Positions 1 through 6,642 of a DNA stretch of 13,863 nucleotides are shown here, piece by piece. The position numbers were made by a program, and so were the translations under genes. Under the pieces are notes generated by a model. That model was not told the DNA's origin, ran no database searches, and was given only the letters and a program-made list of their open reading frames with translations. Origin of the DNA: an uncultured Treponema sp. (GTDB lineage: Bacteria > Spirochaetota > Spirochaetia > Treponematales > Treponemataceae); contig CALGGS010000272.1 in the NCBI GenBank assembly GCA_937915735.1, forward strand, positions 1 to 13,863. The letters run 5' to 3'. The stretch's first letter is position 1. Every line of letters starts with the position of its first letter.

Positions 1-45
1 AAAATCACATTGTCTGTATGAAGTAAGAATATTAATATGAATTAG

Positions 46-312
46 ATATTTATTAATTTAGGTAATCCTGAAGATAAATGCAGAAAAAAAACATCGATAT
101 TAGTTGAGGATAAAGAGTCTCATAAAGATGAACAATGTTTACAGAAATCAAAATATATTATATGTCCTGAATGTAAAGAAAATATAAGGATTAAAATAGA
201 TAAAGTAAAAATAACACTTTATGATTGTAGAAATGGTCATAAGAAAGATTATATATCATTGGATGAATTAGAAAATACACAATATATAGATGAAACAAAA
301 AGGAGTTGCTAA
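46..312 (+). pseudogene. Possible remnant of a zinc-ribbon-like protein, no start codon
   Basis: Frame 1 is open from the stop at 43-45 to the TAA at 310-312 but has no ATG; the only in-frame alternatives are rare starts such as TTG at 262. The translation contains CPEC, then after 17 residues C-x3-H (CRNGH), a C-x2-C-x17-C-x3-H pattern that could bind zinc, followed by a Lys/Asp/Glu-rich tail ending in SC. Codons are strongly AT-biased. The stop abuts the ATG of the next gene, and the last codons overlap that gene's ribosome binding site. It may be the 3' end of a decayed or truncated gene, or chance. The style recalls AT-rich protist proteins, but that is an unverified recollection. No function is assigned. 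Confidence 0.35.
301..305 (+). promoter_or_regulatory. Ribosome binding site of the 313-831 gene
   Basis: AGGAG lies seven bases before the ATG at 313 and supports that start. It falls within the last codons of the preceding open frame, which suggests the two could be translationally linked if the upstream frame is ever read. Confidence 0.6.
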
Positions 313-831
313 ATGCAGGAAAGTGAATTACCGAAAAATATGGGTAAAAAAATAGTAGATGCGCTTAAGCAACATGATTTTGAAGAGTCTACGGATTTGA
401 ACCTTGACGGTTCGTCTGATTTTGGAAATGCTGATGATTATTCACTGGAAGAATTCGATAAGGATTCCAAAGACAGTTCTTTTAGCCTTGATGATAATTC
501 TAATGAATACCAGCCGGTATTTTCAATAAATGAAGAAAAAACTTCCGAAGCATCAGATAGTATGAAGTTATCAATAGATAACGATGAAGATGTTGAAGAA
601 TTTGAAATGCCAAATAACATCAATGTTTTAAAAAGATTAATTTCGCAATTGCCGACAGGTGTCCCAAGACAGACAGGTGCACAAATTATTCGTCAAACAA
701 TTGAAGCCCTTGGTATTCCAATGAAAACGGTTCTTCAAGATGCTCAAAGAGTAAGAGATTGTTTGAACAGTTCAATAAAAGATTGTAATTATACAATTCA
801 AGAATATAAAAACAATATTAGAAATATATAA
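313..831 (+). CDS. Hypothetical acidic protein with a conserved-looking C-terminal helical domain
   Basis: This is a 172-residue protein, starting at ATG 313 behind a good AGGAG site. Residues ~1-100 are low-complexity and very acidic, rich in Asp, Glu, Ser and Asn, and probably disordered. Residues ~103-172 look folded and helical. They begin around NVLKRLISQLPTGVPRQTGA, continue with IIRQTIEALGIPMKTVLQDA, and end in a helix that stops abruptly at YKNNIRNI. There is no signal peptide or membrane segment, so it is probably cytoplasmic. I do not recognise the family securely. The QLPxGVxxQTGAxIIRxT pattern reminds me of uncharacterised proteins of gut Melainabacteria-type cyanobacterial relatives, which I cannot check. 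The abrupt end may mean the C-terminal coil is truncated. AT content and codon use differ clearly from the genes after 1065. Confidence 0.7.
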   Translation: MQESELPKNMGKKIVDALKQHDFEESTDLNLDGSSDFGNADDYSLEEFDKDSKDSSFSLDDNSNEYQPVFSINEEKTSEASDSMKLSIDNDEDVEEFEMPNNINVLKRLISQLPTGVPRQTGAQIIRQTIEALGIPMKTVLQDAQRVRDCLNSSIKDCNYTIQEYKNNIRNI

Positions 832-862
832 AATCCTCATATAAAAATTCAAAATTATACAC

Positions 863-880
863 AAAATCGGCGATTTTTTT
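863..880 (+). terminator. Weak hairpin plus T-run, possible terminator after the 313-831 gene
   Basis: AAAATCG (863-869) and CGATTTT (871-877) are exact inverted repeats around one base, and the T-run continues to 880. The usable stem is short and A/U-rich, so termination would be weak. The rest of 832-1064 shows no gene; it is AT-rich and then becomes more mixed from about 997. Confidence 0.35.
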
Positions 881-977
881 TCTTTAATAATGAAATAAAA
901 TATAATTATGAAAAAATAAATATAAAATAATCCAATATTAACGGAAAAATGCAAAATCACATCATCTTTATCATAAA

Positions 978-996
978 AAGAAATATTATATTTCTT
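978..996. repeat. Perfect 8-bp AT-rich inverted repeat
   Basis: AAGAAATA (978-985) and TATTTCTT (989-996) are exact inverted repeats separated by TTA. The element lies 69 bases upstream of the acetylesterase gene and just where the AT-rich left end gives way to more balanced sequence. It could be an operator, part of a promoter (TATTAT is at 984-989), or chance in AT-rich DNA. No T-run follows it, so it is not a typical terminator. Confidence 0.35.
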
Positions 997-1054
997 CTCG
1001 AAGGCGACGCTGAAAAAGTCAGGATTTTTTCCGTACGCTTCACATAAAAAAAAT

Positions 1055-1059
1055 GGAGG
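1055..1059 (+). promoter_or_regulatory. Ribosome binding site that fixes the start of the acetylesterase gene at 1065
   Basis: GGAGG lies five bases before the ATG at 1065. A further in-frame ATG at 1053 overlaps this motif and has no site of its own, so 1065 is the better start. Starting at 1065 also gives a standard lipoprotein signal peptide beginning MKKVKK. Confidence 0.75.
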
Positions 1060-1064
1060 TATCT

Positions 1065-3086
1065 ATGAAAAAGGTAAAAAAAGCACTTTCTATGATAGCC
1101 GGCACTATGTTGCTAGCCTGCCTTGGAATGGGAGTGTCAGGATGTTCAGACGGTGGAGATGACAATGGTGGTACTGGACAGGTTAAAAGCGATCCTGTCG
1201 AGAATCCTGTAGATGAGGAGCCGTCGAATAACGATGATGATGTCTATGTGGATGTGACCGGCGAAAAAACTTCTACCATTACTGCCGAAAGCGACGAGAA
1301 CGCTGACATCCAGATTGTCATGTGCGGCGACTCAATCATGCGCACTTACAGCCCTGCCGAGGGGGACGAGACCGGCTGGGGACAGGTCTTGCAGTTCTAC
1401 TTTGACACCGGCGTTTATGTGAACAATGCATATTCAAACGGCGGACGAAGCTCTAAGTCTTTCTATTACGAGAAGGGACGCTGGGAAAATGTAAAGGAAA
1501 TTCTTACTGAGAGAAAGGCTGCCGGAAAGAAAACATACGTCTTCGTGAACTTTGGTCACAACGACCAGAAATATTCTGGTAACGGCACGACCTTCATGAA
1601 CTATGCAACCTACGCAAAGGAGAATCCAGACGGCTGGGCGGATGTCACATACACGAAAGAAAGCAATGTAATCGATTCATACGACCCGTCGACTGCTCCT
1701 GACAACGGAACCTACAAGGACTTCCTCAAAAAATACATCGACGAGACGAAGGCTTTGGGCGGAACACCGGTCATTTTCAGTCCTTTCGTGCGCTGTGATG
1801 TGTCGAACGGAGAAATCACGGAAAAAGGCGCTCACAACCTCACGACAGCCTACAGCGACGAAAGTGCAGCCCGCGGTAACTATGCAGAAGCAGCCAAGGA
1901 AATTGCCGAGGCCAATGAAGTCGCTTTTGTAGACATTACTTCTCTTACCAGAGCCTATGTGAACACTGCTGTGGCCGCTAACAAACAAAAATTCGTTTAC
2001 TGGCCGACAGACAACACCCATGTCCGTACATTGGGCGCTCTTAAAATCTGCGAACTTGCAGTTACTGCCATGAAGGAGATTTCTTCACTTTCCGAGCTTA
2101 CCTCACACTTGCAGACACCGGACTCAAGAATCCTTGTGGATACTTCCAGCCTTGATTTTGGCCGCATGTATCCGGGAAACAATGCCGTTAAGTCTTTCAA
2201 GGTTTCAGCTTTCAACGCAACAAGCGGAAAAATTACGATTACCGCACCTAAGGGCTATACTGTAAGCCTTTCTGAAAGCGACGGTTTTGCAAAAACACTT
2301 GAAATCGATACGACCGCTGACTATTTCGGTGACGATGTCTACATAAAATTCGAGCCTACAGCTGTTACTGACTACAACTACAACCTTCAGGTTACTCACA
2401 CTTCTATCACTCCTGACTTCGGAAACAGTCCTGTGGGTTCTTTGAGCGGAAATATTCTCCTTGTAGCCCTCACTGGTGCCGGAAAACAGAAGACAGAAGG
2501 CGGAACCGACTACACAGTCACATGGCCTATGATTGACTCAAGCAAGGCTGTCTGCTACACGGCGAATGTTGACCCTGAAGGCACGGTCTCGCCAAGCGTG
2601 GCGACTCTTGGAAGCGGCCTCAAGGAATCTACCTGCAAAAACGACTATGTAAACGGAAAACCGCACTCAAGATTCTGCTCTTCAACAAACGACTGGGTTG
2701 GAACGAGAGATGAAAACACCTACATCCAGTTCGCCTTACCGGGCGGAACTTCGACAATCGTAAACCAGATTACGCTAGAACTTGCCTCAAGCGGAACCGG
2801 CAACATGAGATGGGATGTCCTTTATTCAACGAATGATGACTTTTCTTCCCCGGTTACGATTGTTCAGGGCGGTCAGGGAACGGTTTTGGACAAGGATGGA
2901 GCGACCAGTTCCAACTGCAACGAGGTTCTTACGGAAGTAAAATCAGACGCCGACATGGCGATGAGCATTGCGGGAAAAACCCTTTATGTGAGAGTTTATC
3001 CTTACATGAAGACGGCCGAAACCGGAAAGGGCGCAAACCGTCTTCTCATGGTCGGTGATGTGATAATCGAAGGAATCGTACAGTAA
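1065..3086 (+). CDS. Lipoprotein SGNH esterase, rhamnogalacturonan acetylesterase type (CE12), with C-terminal beta modules
   Basis: This 673-residue protein is predicted to remove acetyl esters from rhamnogalacturonan, a pectin backbone, outside the cytoplasm. A signal peptide (MKKVKK, then a hydrophobic stretch) ends in a lipobox VSGC with Cys27, followed by an acidic Asp/Gly/Glu/Asn linker to ~70. The SGNH catalytic domain spans ~82-340. Visible motifs are CGDSIM with nucleophile Ser90, the GGRSSKSF block near 126, FGHND near 164-167, and TDNTHV with Asp316 and His319. This block order and the GRSSKSF spacing fit family CE12. Residues ~355-465 look like an Ig-like beta sandwich. The last ~195 residues, ending YVRVYPYM...VIIEG, form another beta-rich module of a kind I associate with pectin-active enzymes; it may bind substrate. 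The neighbouring CE8 esterase supports a pectin role. The exact substrate is inferred; other acetylated polysaccharides are possible. Confidence 0.85.
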   Translation: MKKVKKALSMIAGTMLLACLGMGVSGCSDGGDDNGGTGQVKSDPVENPVDEEPSNNDDDVYVDVTGEKTSTITAESDENADIQIVMCGDSIMRTYSPAEGDETGWGQVLQFYFDTGVYVNNAYSNGGRSSKSFYYEKGRWENVKEILTERKAAGKKTYVFVNFGHNDQKYSGNGTTFMNYATYAKENPDGWADVTYTKESNVIDSYDPSTAPDNGTYKDFLKKYIDETKALGGTPVIFSPFVRCDVSNGEITEKGAHNLTTAYSDESAARGNYAEAAKEIAEANEVAFVDITSLTRAYVNTAVAANKQKFVYWPTDNTHVRTLGALKICELAVTAMKEISSLSELTSHLQTPDSRILVDTSSLDFGRMYPGNNAVKSFKVSAFNATSGKITITAPKGYTVSLSESDGFAKTLEIDTTADYFGDDVYIKFEPTAVTDYNYNLQVTHTSITPDFGNSPVGSLSGNILLVALTGAGKQKTEGGTDYTVTWPMIDSSKAVCYTANVDPEGTVSPSVATLGSGLKESTCKNDYVNGKPHSRFCSSTNDWVGTRDENTYIQFALPGGTSTIVNQITLELASSGTGNMRWDVLYSTNDDFSSPVTIVQGGQGTVLDKDGATSSNCNEVLTEVKSDADMAMSIAGKTLYVRVYPYMKTAETGKGANRLLMVGDVIIEGIVQ

Positions 3087-3108
3087 TGCCGCACCAGGGA
3101 TAGTAGCC

Positions 3109-3271
3109 ACGCCCTGACTGCCGTCAGGCAGGCAGAGGCGTTCCGTAGTGCTGTCATTGCCGCACCTAAGCAAGGGCGACAAGCAATGCCCTTGAATGCG
3201 GCAATGACAGCACGGAGGAATGGAGTGCGAAGGCACGGAATGGCGGATAGCCCGGCCCGCCCTTGGGCGGG
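3109..3271 (+). repeat. GC-rich structured intergenic element with nested palindromes
   Basis: This lies between the two pectin esterase genes. The central hairpin has a perfect 17-bp stem (3148-3164 with 3197-3213), then an inner perfect 7-bp stem CAAGGGC/GCCCTTG (3171-3177 with 3188-3194) closing a 10-base loop. On its left is a nested pair: ACGCC/GGCGT (3109-3113, 3137-3141) enclosing CCTGAC/GTCAGG (3113-3128). On its right is a CCCGCC/GGCGGG hairpin with a CTTG loop (3256-3271). TTCCGT (3141-3146) can also pair with ACGGAA (3235-3240). TGCCGCACC occurs at 3087 and 3158; GGATAG occurs at 3098 and 3245. No T-run follows any stem, so it is not a standard terminator. It may be a REP/MITE-like repeat, a structured RNA, or an intercistronic processing or stability element. 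Both flanking genes read the + strand, so it may be transcribed. Confidence 0.65.
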
Positions 3272-3289
3272 GGTGCCCATATAAAAAAA

Positions 3290-3295
3290 AGGAGG
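3290..3295 (+). promoter_or_regulatory. Ribosome binding site fixing the start of the methylesterase gene at 3302
   Basis: AGGAGG lies six bases before the ATG at 3302. The frame is open further upstream, with a TTG at 3263, but that would run through the palindromic intergenic element and ruin the signal peptide. The start at 3302 is therefore preferred. Confidence 0.85.
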
Positions 3296-3301
3296 AAAAA
3301 A

Positions 3302-6300
3302 ATGAAAAAAGAGAAAATATTGAGGCGGGGACTGGTCTCAGCCTTTTGTGCGCTTGCCTTGGTTGGAAGCGGATTTTTTGCATCCTGCTCTGACGGCGAT
3401 GACTCTTCTGAAAACGAAAGTTCAAATACCGTAAAGGATGATGAAAACGAAAACAAAGGCGAGACCGGGGAAGAAGGTGAGGACGAAAAAACGGATGATA
3501 CAATCGTTTCGGATGCCGGTAAAATCACCTTGCAGAAAAATTCTGAGGATACCGTGGAGTATGCGAGCATTACGGCAGCCCTTGCTGCAATTCCTTCCAG
3601 CGCTGATTCCAGCGACACATATACAATCGCCCTTACGGCCGGAACTTATGCTGAAAATGCCTTAAGATATGCCGGAAAGGCAGCCCTTGTAATTGAAGGT
3701 CAGACAAGCAAAGAATTTGGAAGCGATGTAATCATTGCGGGGAAAGGTTCGAGCCAGGCCAGCATGGGCGAGCGATGTCTTTTTTCTGTTACGGGAAGCG
3801 CAAACCTGACCCTTAAAAATGTCACATTCAAGAATACGATAAAACGCTCTGAGGTTACTGAGACAAACTCAAGCGGAAACAAGCTGACTCAGGCTGAGGC
3901 TCTTTCCTTCTTCTCAACAGGAAAACTCATTGCCTATAACTCAGGATTTTACAGCCATCAGGACACACTCTACACAAGAGGCCGTGCCTGGTTCTACAAG
4001 TGCTATGCAGAAGGCGATGTTGACTTTTTGTGGATGAGCGGGGATGCCACTGTCGCCCTGTACGAAGAGTGTACGATTAAAATGACTGCTGAAGAAAGCC
4101 CCAGCGCGGCCTATGTCGCAGCTCCAGGACTTCCGGAAAGCTCTCCGGTGGGAAAGGGACTTGTAATCCTCAATTCAAAGGTAATCGCTGATTCTGCCTT
4201 GAATGGGTCGGCTTATCTTGCCAGAACTCCATGGTCAAGCGGATATTACAGTCAGGCGGCCTATATCGGATCTTCATTCGAGGGAAACATCAACAAAAAC
4301 ATCTGGTATGGCTCTGCAATCGAAGAGGGAATTGATGATGATAATGTGGGCTGGAAAATCGACTCGAAAACAGCTTCTTCCCTTTCTGATCTTGGCTGCG
4401 ACACTTCAAAAGTTCATGTTTTGAGCGATAGAATTGCAAAGCGCGAGTACAATGGACGCTACACAATCCTTAACCGTGCCTTCAACACAAACACTTCAAA
4501 GTGGGAATCTTTGAGCGAAAAATGGGATGCTGCTTCTGACCTTGCTGTGAATGACGGAGACTCAATCTCAGAAGATTCTTCAAAAAACAATATCTTTGTT
4601 GATTATGCTGATGCCACGAAGACAAATATCGGGGATGCCCTCACACTTTCTGATTATGATGGTGAAATAAGCGGAGCTGAATGGACTGCAAAAGCATATT
4701 CTGAAATCAGCCTCGAAAATGAGGTTGAGGATGCCGTGACAGTTGATTCAAACGGACTTACTGAAAAAACAGGAAGCGGAAACATCTATGTAAAAGTAAG
4801 TGCTACAAAGGACGGAGCAAGTGATTCAATCATCCTTTACAGCGTTACTGCCACAGCAATCAAGATTTCTGAAGAGAGCGCAAGCGTTGCCGCTGGAAGC
4901 GAAAAACAACTTTCGGTGAGCTTTGAGCCTGAGGGAGCAGATGCTGAGGTCGAATGGACTTCTTCAAACGCAAACGTAACTGTCGAAGACGGACTTGTTA
5001 AGGTTCTTGAAAACGCAAATGCCGGGGAGACCGCGACAATTACTGCGACAGTAAAAGACAATGATTCTCTTTCTGCGACCTGCGAAATCACGGTAACAGA
5101 GGCTGCTGTCCTCAAAAAGTTCGGTAATTCTGTTGCAAGCCTTGAATCTTTCACGGACTACAAAGATTTTGGCGCAAGTGATGTGCTTATCTATCCTGTG
5201 GCAATCGACGCCTCAAAAGACGCAAGTGCCACTTACGAGATTTCGGCCGTAATCACATATTCTGCCGTAGCAAACGGTGGGGCTGGTTTTGTCTCATTCA
5301 AGGACGGGGCTTATTCTGACGGAGTAATGCGCTCTTATGCATGGACCACACCGGCAGGCGTAAAAAGCTATGACGGATTTTCAGGTCACGGTCAGGGCTA
5401 CGACAAGGACTACAAGACTTACGCGAATGCAGCCGGAACTTACACTGTAAAGGCCTACACAAAGAAAGACGGATATCTTTACTTCTCTCTTACAAACTCT
5501 GACGGAGTTGAGCTGATTAAAAATACTGTAGTCGGCTACTATGTTCCCTGCGAAAGCGATTACATTTACCTTGCAGTCGGTGGTGCCTCTGGAATCAGCG
5601 TGAGTGCAAGCGACATTACGATTACGGTTAAGACTGATGATGAAGAGAATTCCATGAAGGTAGCCAAATTCGTGGATCTGGAAGCGGATGGAAGAACGAC
5701 AACAACATGCGGCGATGTAAATGCCAGCCTTACCCTTTCAGCAGACGAATACTCAAGCGTAAAAGGTTCTTCTGAAACAATCGTCATGGAAAAAGTTGCG
5801 GTTCCGACAACAAGTGCAAGCACAAGCGGAAGCTGGATTTGGGATGCTACGACCCTTACATATTCTGGCAGCGGAGATTTAACAACAACTGCAAGCTTCA
5901 TCCCTGAAGACCGCACTACTTATAAGGCGATTTTGAGCAAGGAAGTGACTATCACAGTTACCGACAACAGAAACGAGGGAAAGCAGTATGTTTACAATGT
6001 TGTCTCAGAGTCATTTGCGGCGACAGGAGATTTGCAGAACAGCGTGAATAACACTTACTATGGTGACGGAACCCACGGAAATATGGTCGTAGACACATTG
6101 ACCTACAACAGTACTACTGAAAAAGAAGGTGGCTCAAATGCTACCGGAAAAGTCAGCAAGAATGCTGGTGGTCACCAGACAAGAAACGCTGTTTTCTATA
6201 TTCCAGTTGATACAAGCCGTATTTCTGACAGCACAAAGGCTTCAGTTGCAATTACGATAAAAGACGGTGGAAACTGGAATAACAGCAATGTTTACGGTGG

Positions 6301-6526
6301 TGCAAATGATGCAGACCATAAACTTACAGATGATAGCGGAGTGATTACATACACATTCTCAACCGGGGATTTGGTGACACAGACAAGCGAAACTTCGGCA
6401 GAAGCAAATGCAAGTGTAACAGCCGCCCTGGACAGCGAAAAGAGCTATGCAAAAATCATAATCCGTCACAATGGCGGTGACTCTTACTTCAAGAGCATCA
6501 CACTGACCTACACGGACATAGAGTAG
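3302..6526 (+). CDS. Lipoprotein pectin methylesterase (CE8) with Ig-like and further beta modules
   Basis: This 1074-residue protein is predicted to hydrolyse methyl esters of homogalacturonan at the cell surface. The signal peptide ends at lipobox FASC with Cys29, followed by a long Asp/Glu/Ser/Asn linker to ~70. The CE8 beta-helix domain spans ~75-395. Motifs are GTYAE at 114-118, QAEAL starting at Gln197, HQDTLY with Gln220 and Asp221, VDFLW with Asp241, and LARTPW with Arg308 and Trp311. Spacing between these residues matches the catalytic residues known in bacterial pectinesterases (Gln, Asp, Asp, Arg). Two details are unusual: DFIFG reads DFLWMSG, and the Arg-Pro-Trp motif has an extra Thr. 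Residues ~518-600 form a Big_2-like Ig domain, and ~610-1074 hold further beta-rich, Thr/Ser/Gly-rich segments, probably for carbohydrate binding or spacing. It pairs with the acetylesterase upstream, with 215 bases between them. Confidence 0.9.
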   Translation: MKKEKILRRGLVSAFCALALVGSGFFASCSDGDDSSENESSNTVKDDENENKGETGEEGEDEKTDDTIVSDAGKITLQKNSEDTVEYASITAALAAIPSSADSSDTYTIALTAGTYAENALRYAGKAALVIEGQTSKEFGSDVIIAGKGSSQASMGERCLFSVTGSANLTLKNVTFKNTIKRSEVTETNSSGNKLTQAEALSFFSTGKLIAYNSGFYSHQDTLYTRGRAWFYKCYAEGDVDFLWMSGDATVALYEECTIKMTAEESPSAAYVAAPGLPESSPVGKGLVILNSKVIADSALNGSAYLARTPWSSGYYSQAAYIGSSFEGNINKNIWYGSAIEEGIDDDNVGWKIDSKTASSLSDLGCDTSKVHVLSDRIAKREYNGRYTILNRAFNTNTSKWESLSEKWDAASDLAVNDGDSISEDSSKNNIFVDYADATKTNIGDALTLSDYDGEISGAEWTAKAYSEISLENEVEDAVTVDSNGLTEKTGSGNIYVKVSATKDGASDSIILYSVTATAIKISEESASVAAGSEKQLSVSFEPEGADAEVEWTSSNANVTVEDGLVKVLENANAGETATITATVKDNDSLSATCEITVTEAAVLKKFGNSVASLESFTDYKDFGASDVLIYPVAIDASKDASATYEISAVITYSAVANGGAGFVSFKDGAYSDGVMRSYAWTTPAGVKSYDGFSGHGQGYDKDYKTYANAAGTYTVKAYTKKDGYLYFSLTNSDGVELIKNTVVGYYVPCESDYIYLAVGGASGISVSASDITITVKTDDEENSMKVAKFVDLEADGRTTTTCGDVNASLTLSADEYSSVKGSSETIVMEKVAVPTTSASTSGSWIWDATTLTYSGSGDLTTTASFIPEDRTTYKAILSKEVTITVTDNRNEGKQYVYNVVSESFAATGDLQNSVNNTYYGDGTHGNMVVDTLTYNSTTEKEGGSNATGKVSKNAGGHQTRNAVFYIPVDTSRISDSTKASVAITIKDGGNWNNSNVYGGANDADHKLTDDSGVITYTFSTGDLVTQTSETSAEANASVTAALDSEKSYAKIIIRHNGGDSYFKSITLTYTDIE

Positions 6527-6547
6527 TACGAATAACCAATCCCGAAT

Positions 6548-6581
6548 TTAACAAGGAATTTTCTCCATTTCTCCTTGTTAA
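6548..6581. terminator. Perfect 10-bp stem-loop between convergent genes
   Basis: TTAACAAGGA (6548-6557) pairs exactly with TCCTTGTTAA (6572-6581) around a 14-base loop. It sits between the 3' ends of the methylesterase gene and the DUF554 gene and could stall transcription from either side. T-runs after it are poor in both directions, so it is a weaker terminator than the hairpin that follows. Confidence 0.5.
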
Positions 6582-6587
6582 GAATTT

Positions 6588-6639
6588 AGCCCGCTGGCTG
6601 TGCAAATCAATGCATTGTCAGCGGGCTTTTCAATTTTTT
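6588..6639 (+). terminator. Rho-independent terminator of the pectin esterase genes
   Basis: AGCCCGCTG (6588-6596) pairs exactly with CAGCGGGCT (6619-6627). On the + strand this is followed by T-rich sequence to 6639 (TTT, then CAA, then six Ts). The 22-base loop contains a second small palindrome TGCA...TGCA. The layout fits termination of the + strand transcript ending at 6526. The opposite strand has no good T-run here. Confidence 0.8.
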
Positions 6640-6642
6640 ACT

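Noticed and set aside
1053..1064. Earlier in-frame ATG for the acetylesterase
   Set aside because: The four extra codons contain the GGAGG ribosome binding site of the ATG at 1065, and the earlier ATG has no site.
3087..3280. CRISPR array or transposase-bearing insertion sequence
   Set aside because: There are no regularly spaced repeats of 24-40 bases and no transposase frame; the structure consists of single nested palindromes.
3087..3301. Classical intrinsic terminator between the two esterase genes
   Set aside because: The hairpins are strong, but none is followed by a T-run on the + strand.
2943..3618. Long open frames on the - strand across the end of the acetylesterase, the gap and the start of the methylesterase
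   Set aside because: They run antisense to two clear genes and a palindromic spacer, and their products are low-complexity Arg/Ser/Pro- or Phe/Ser-rich with no recognisable domain.
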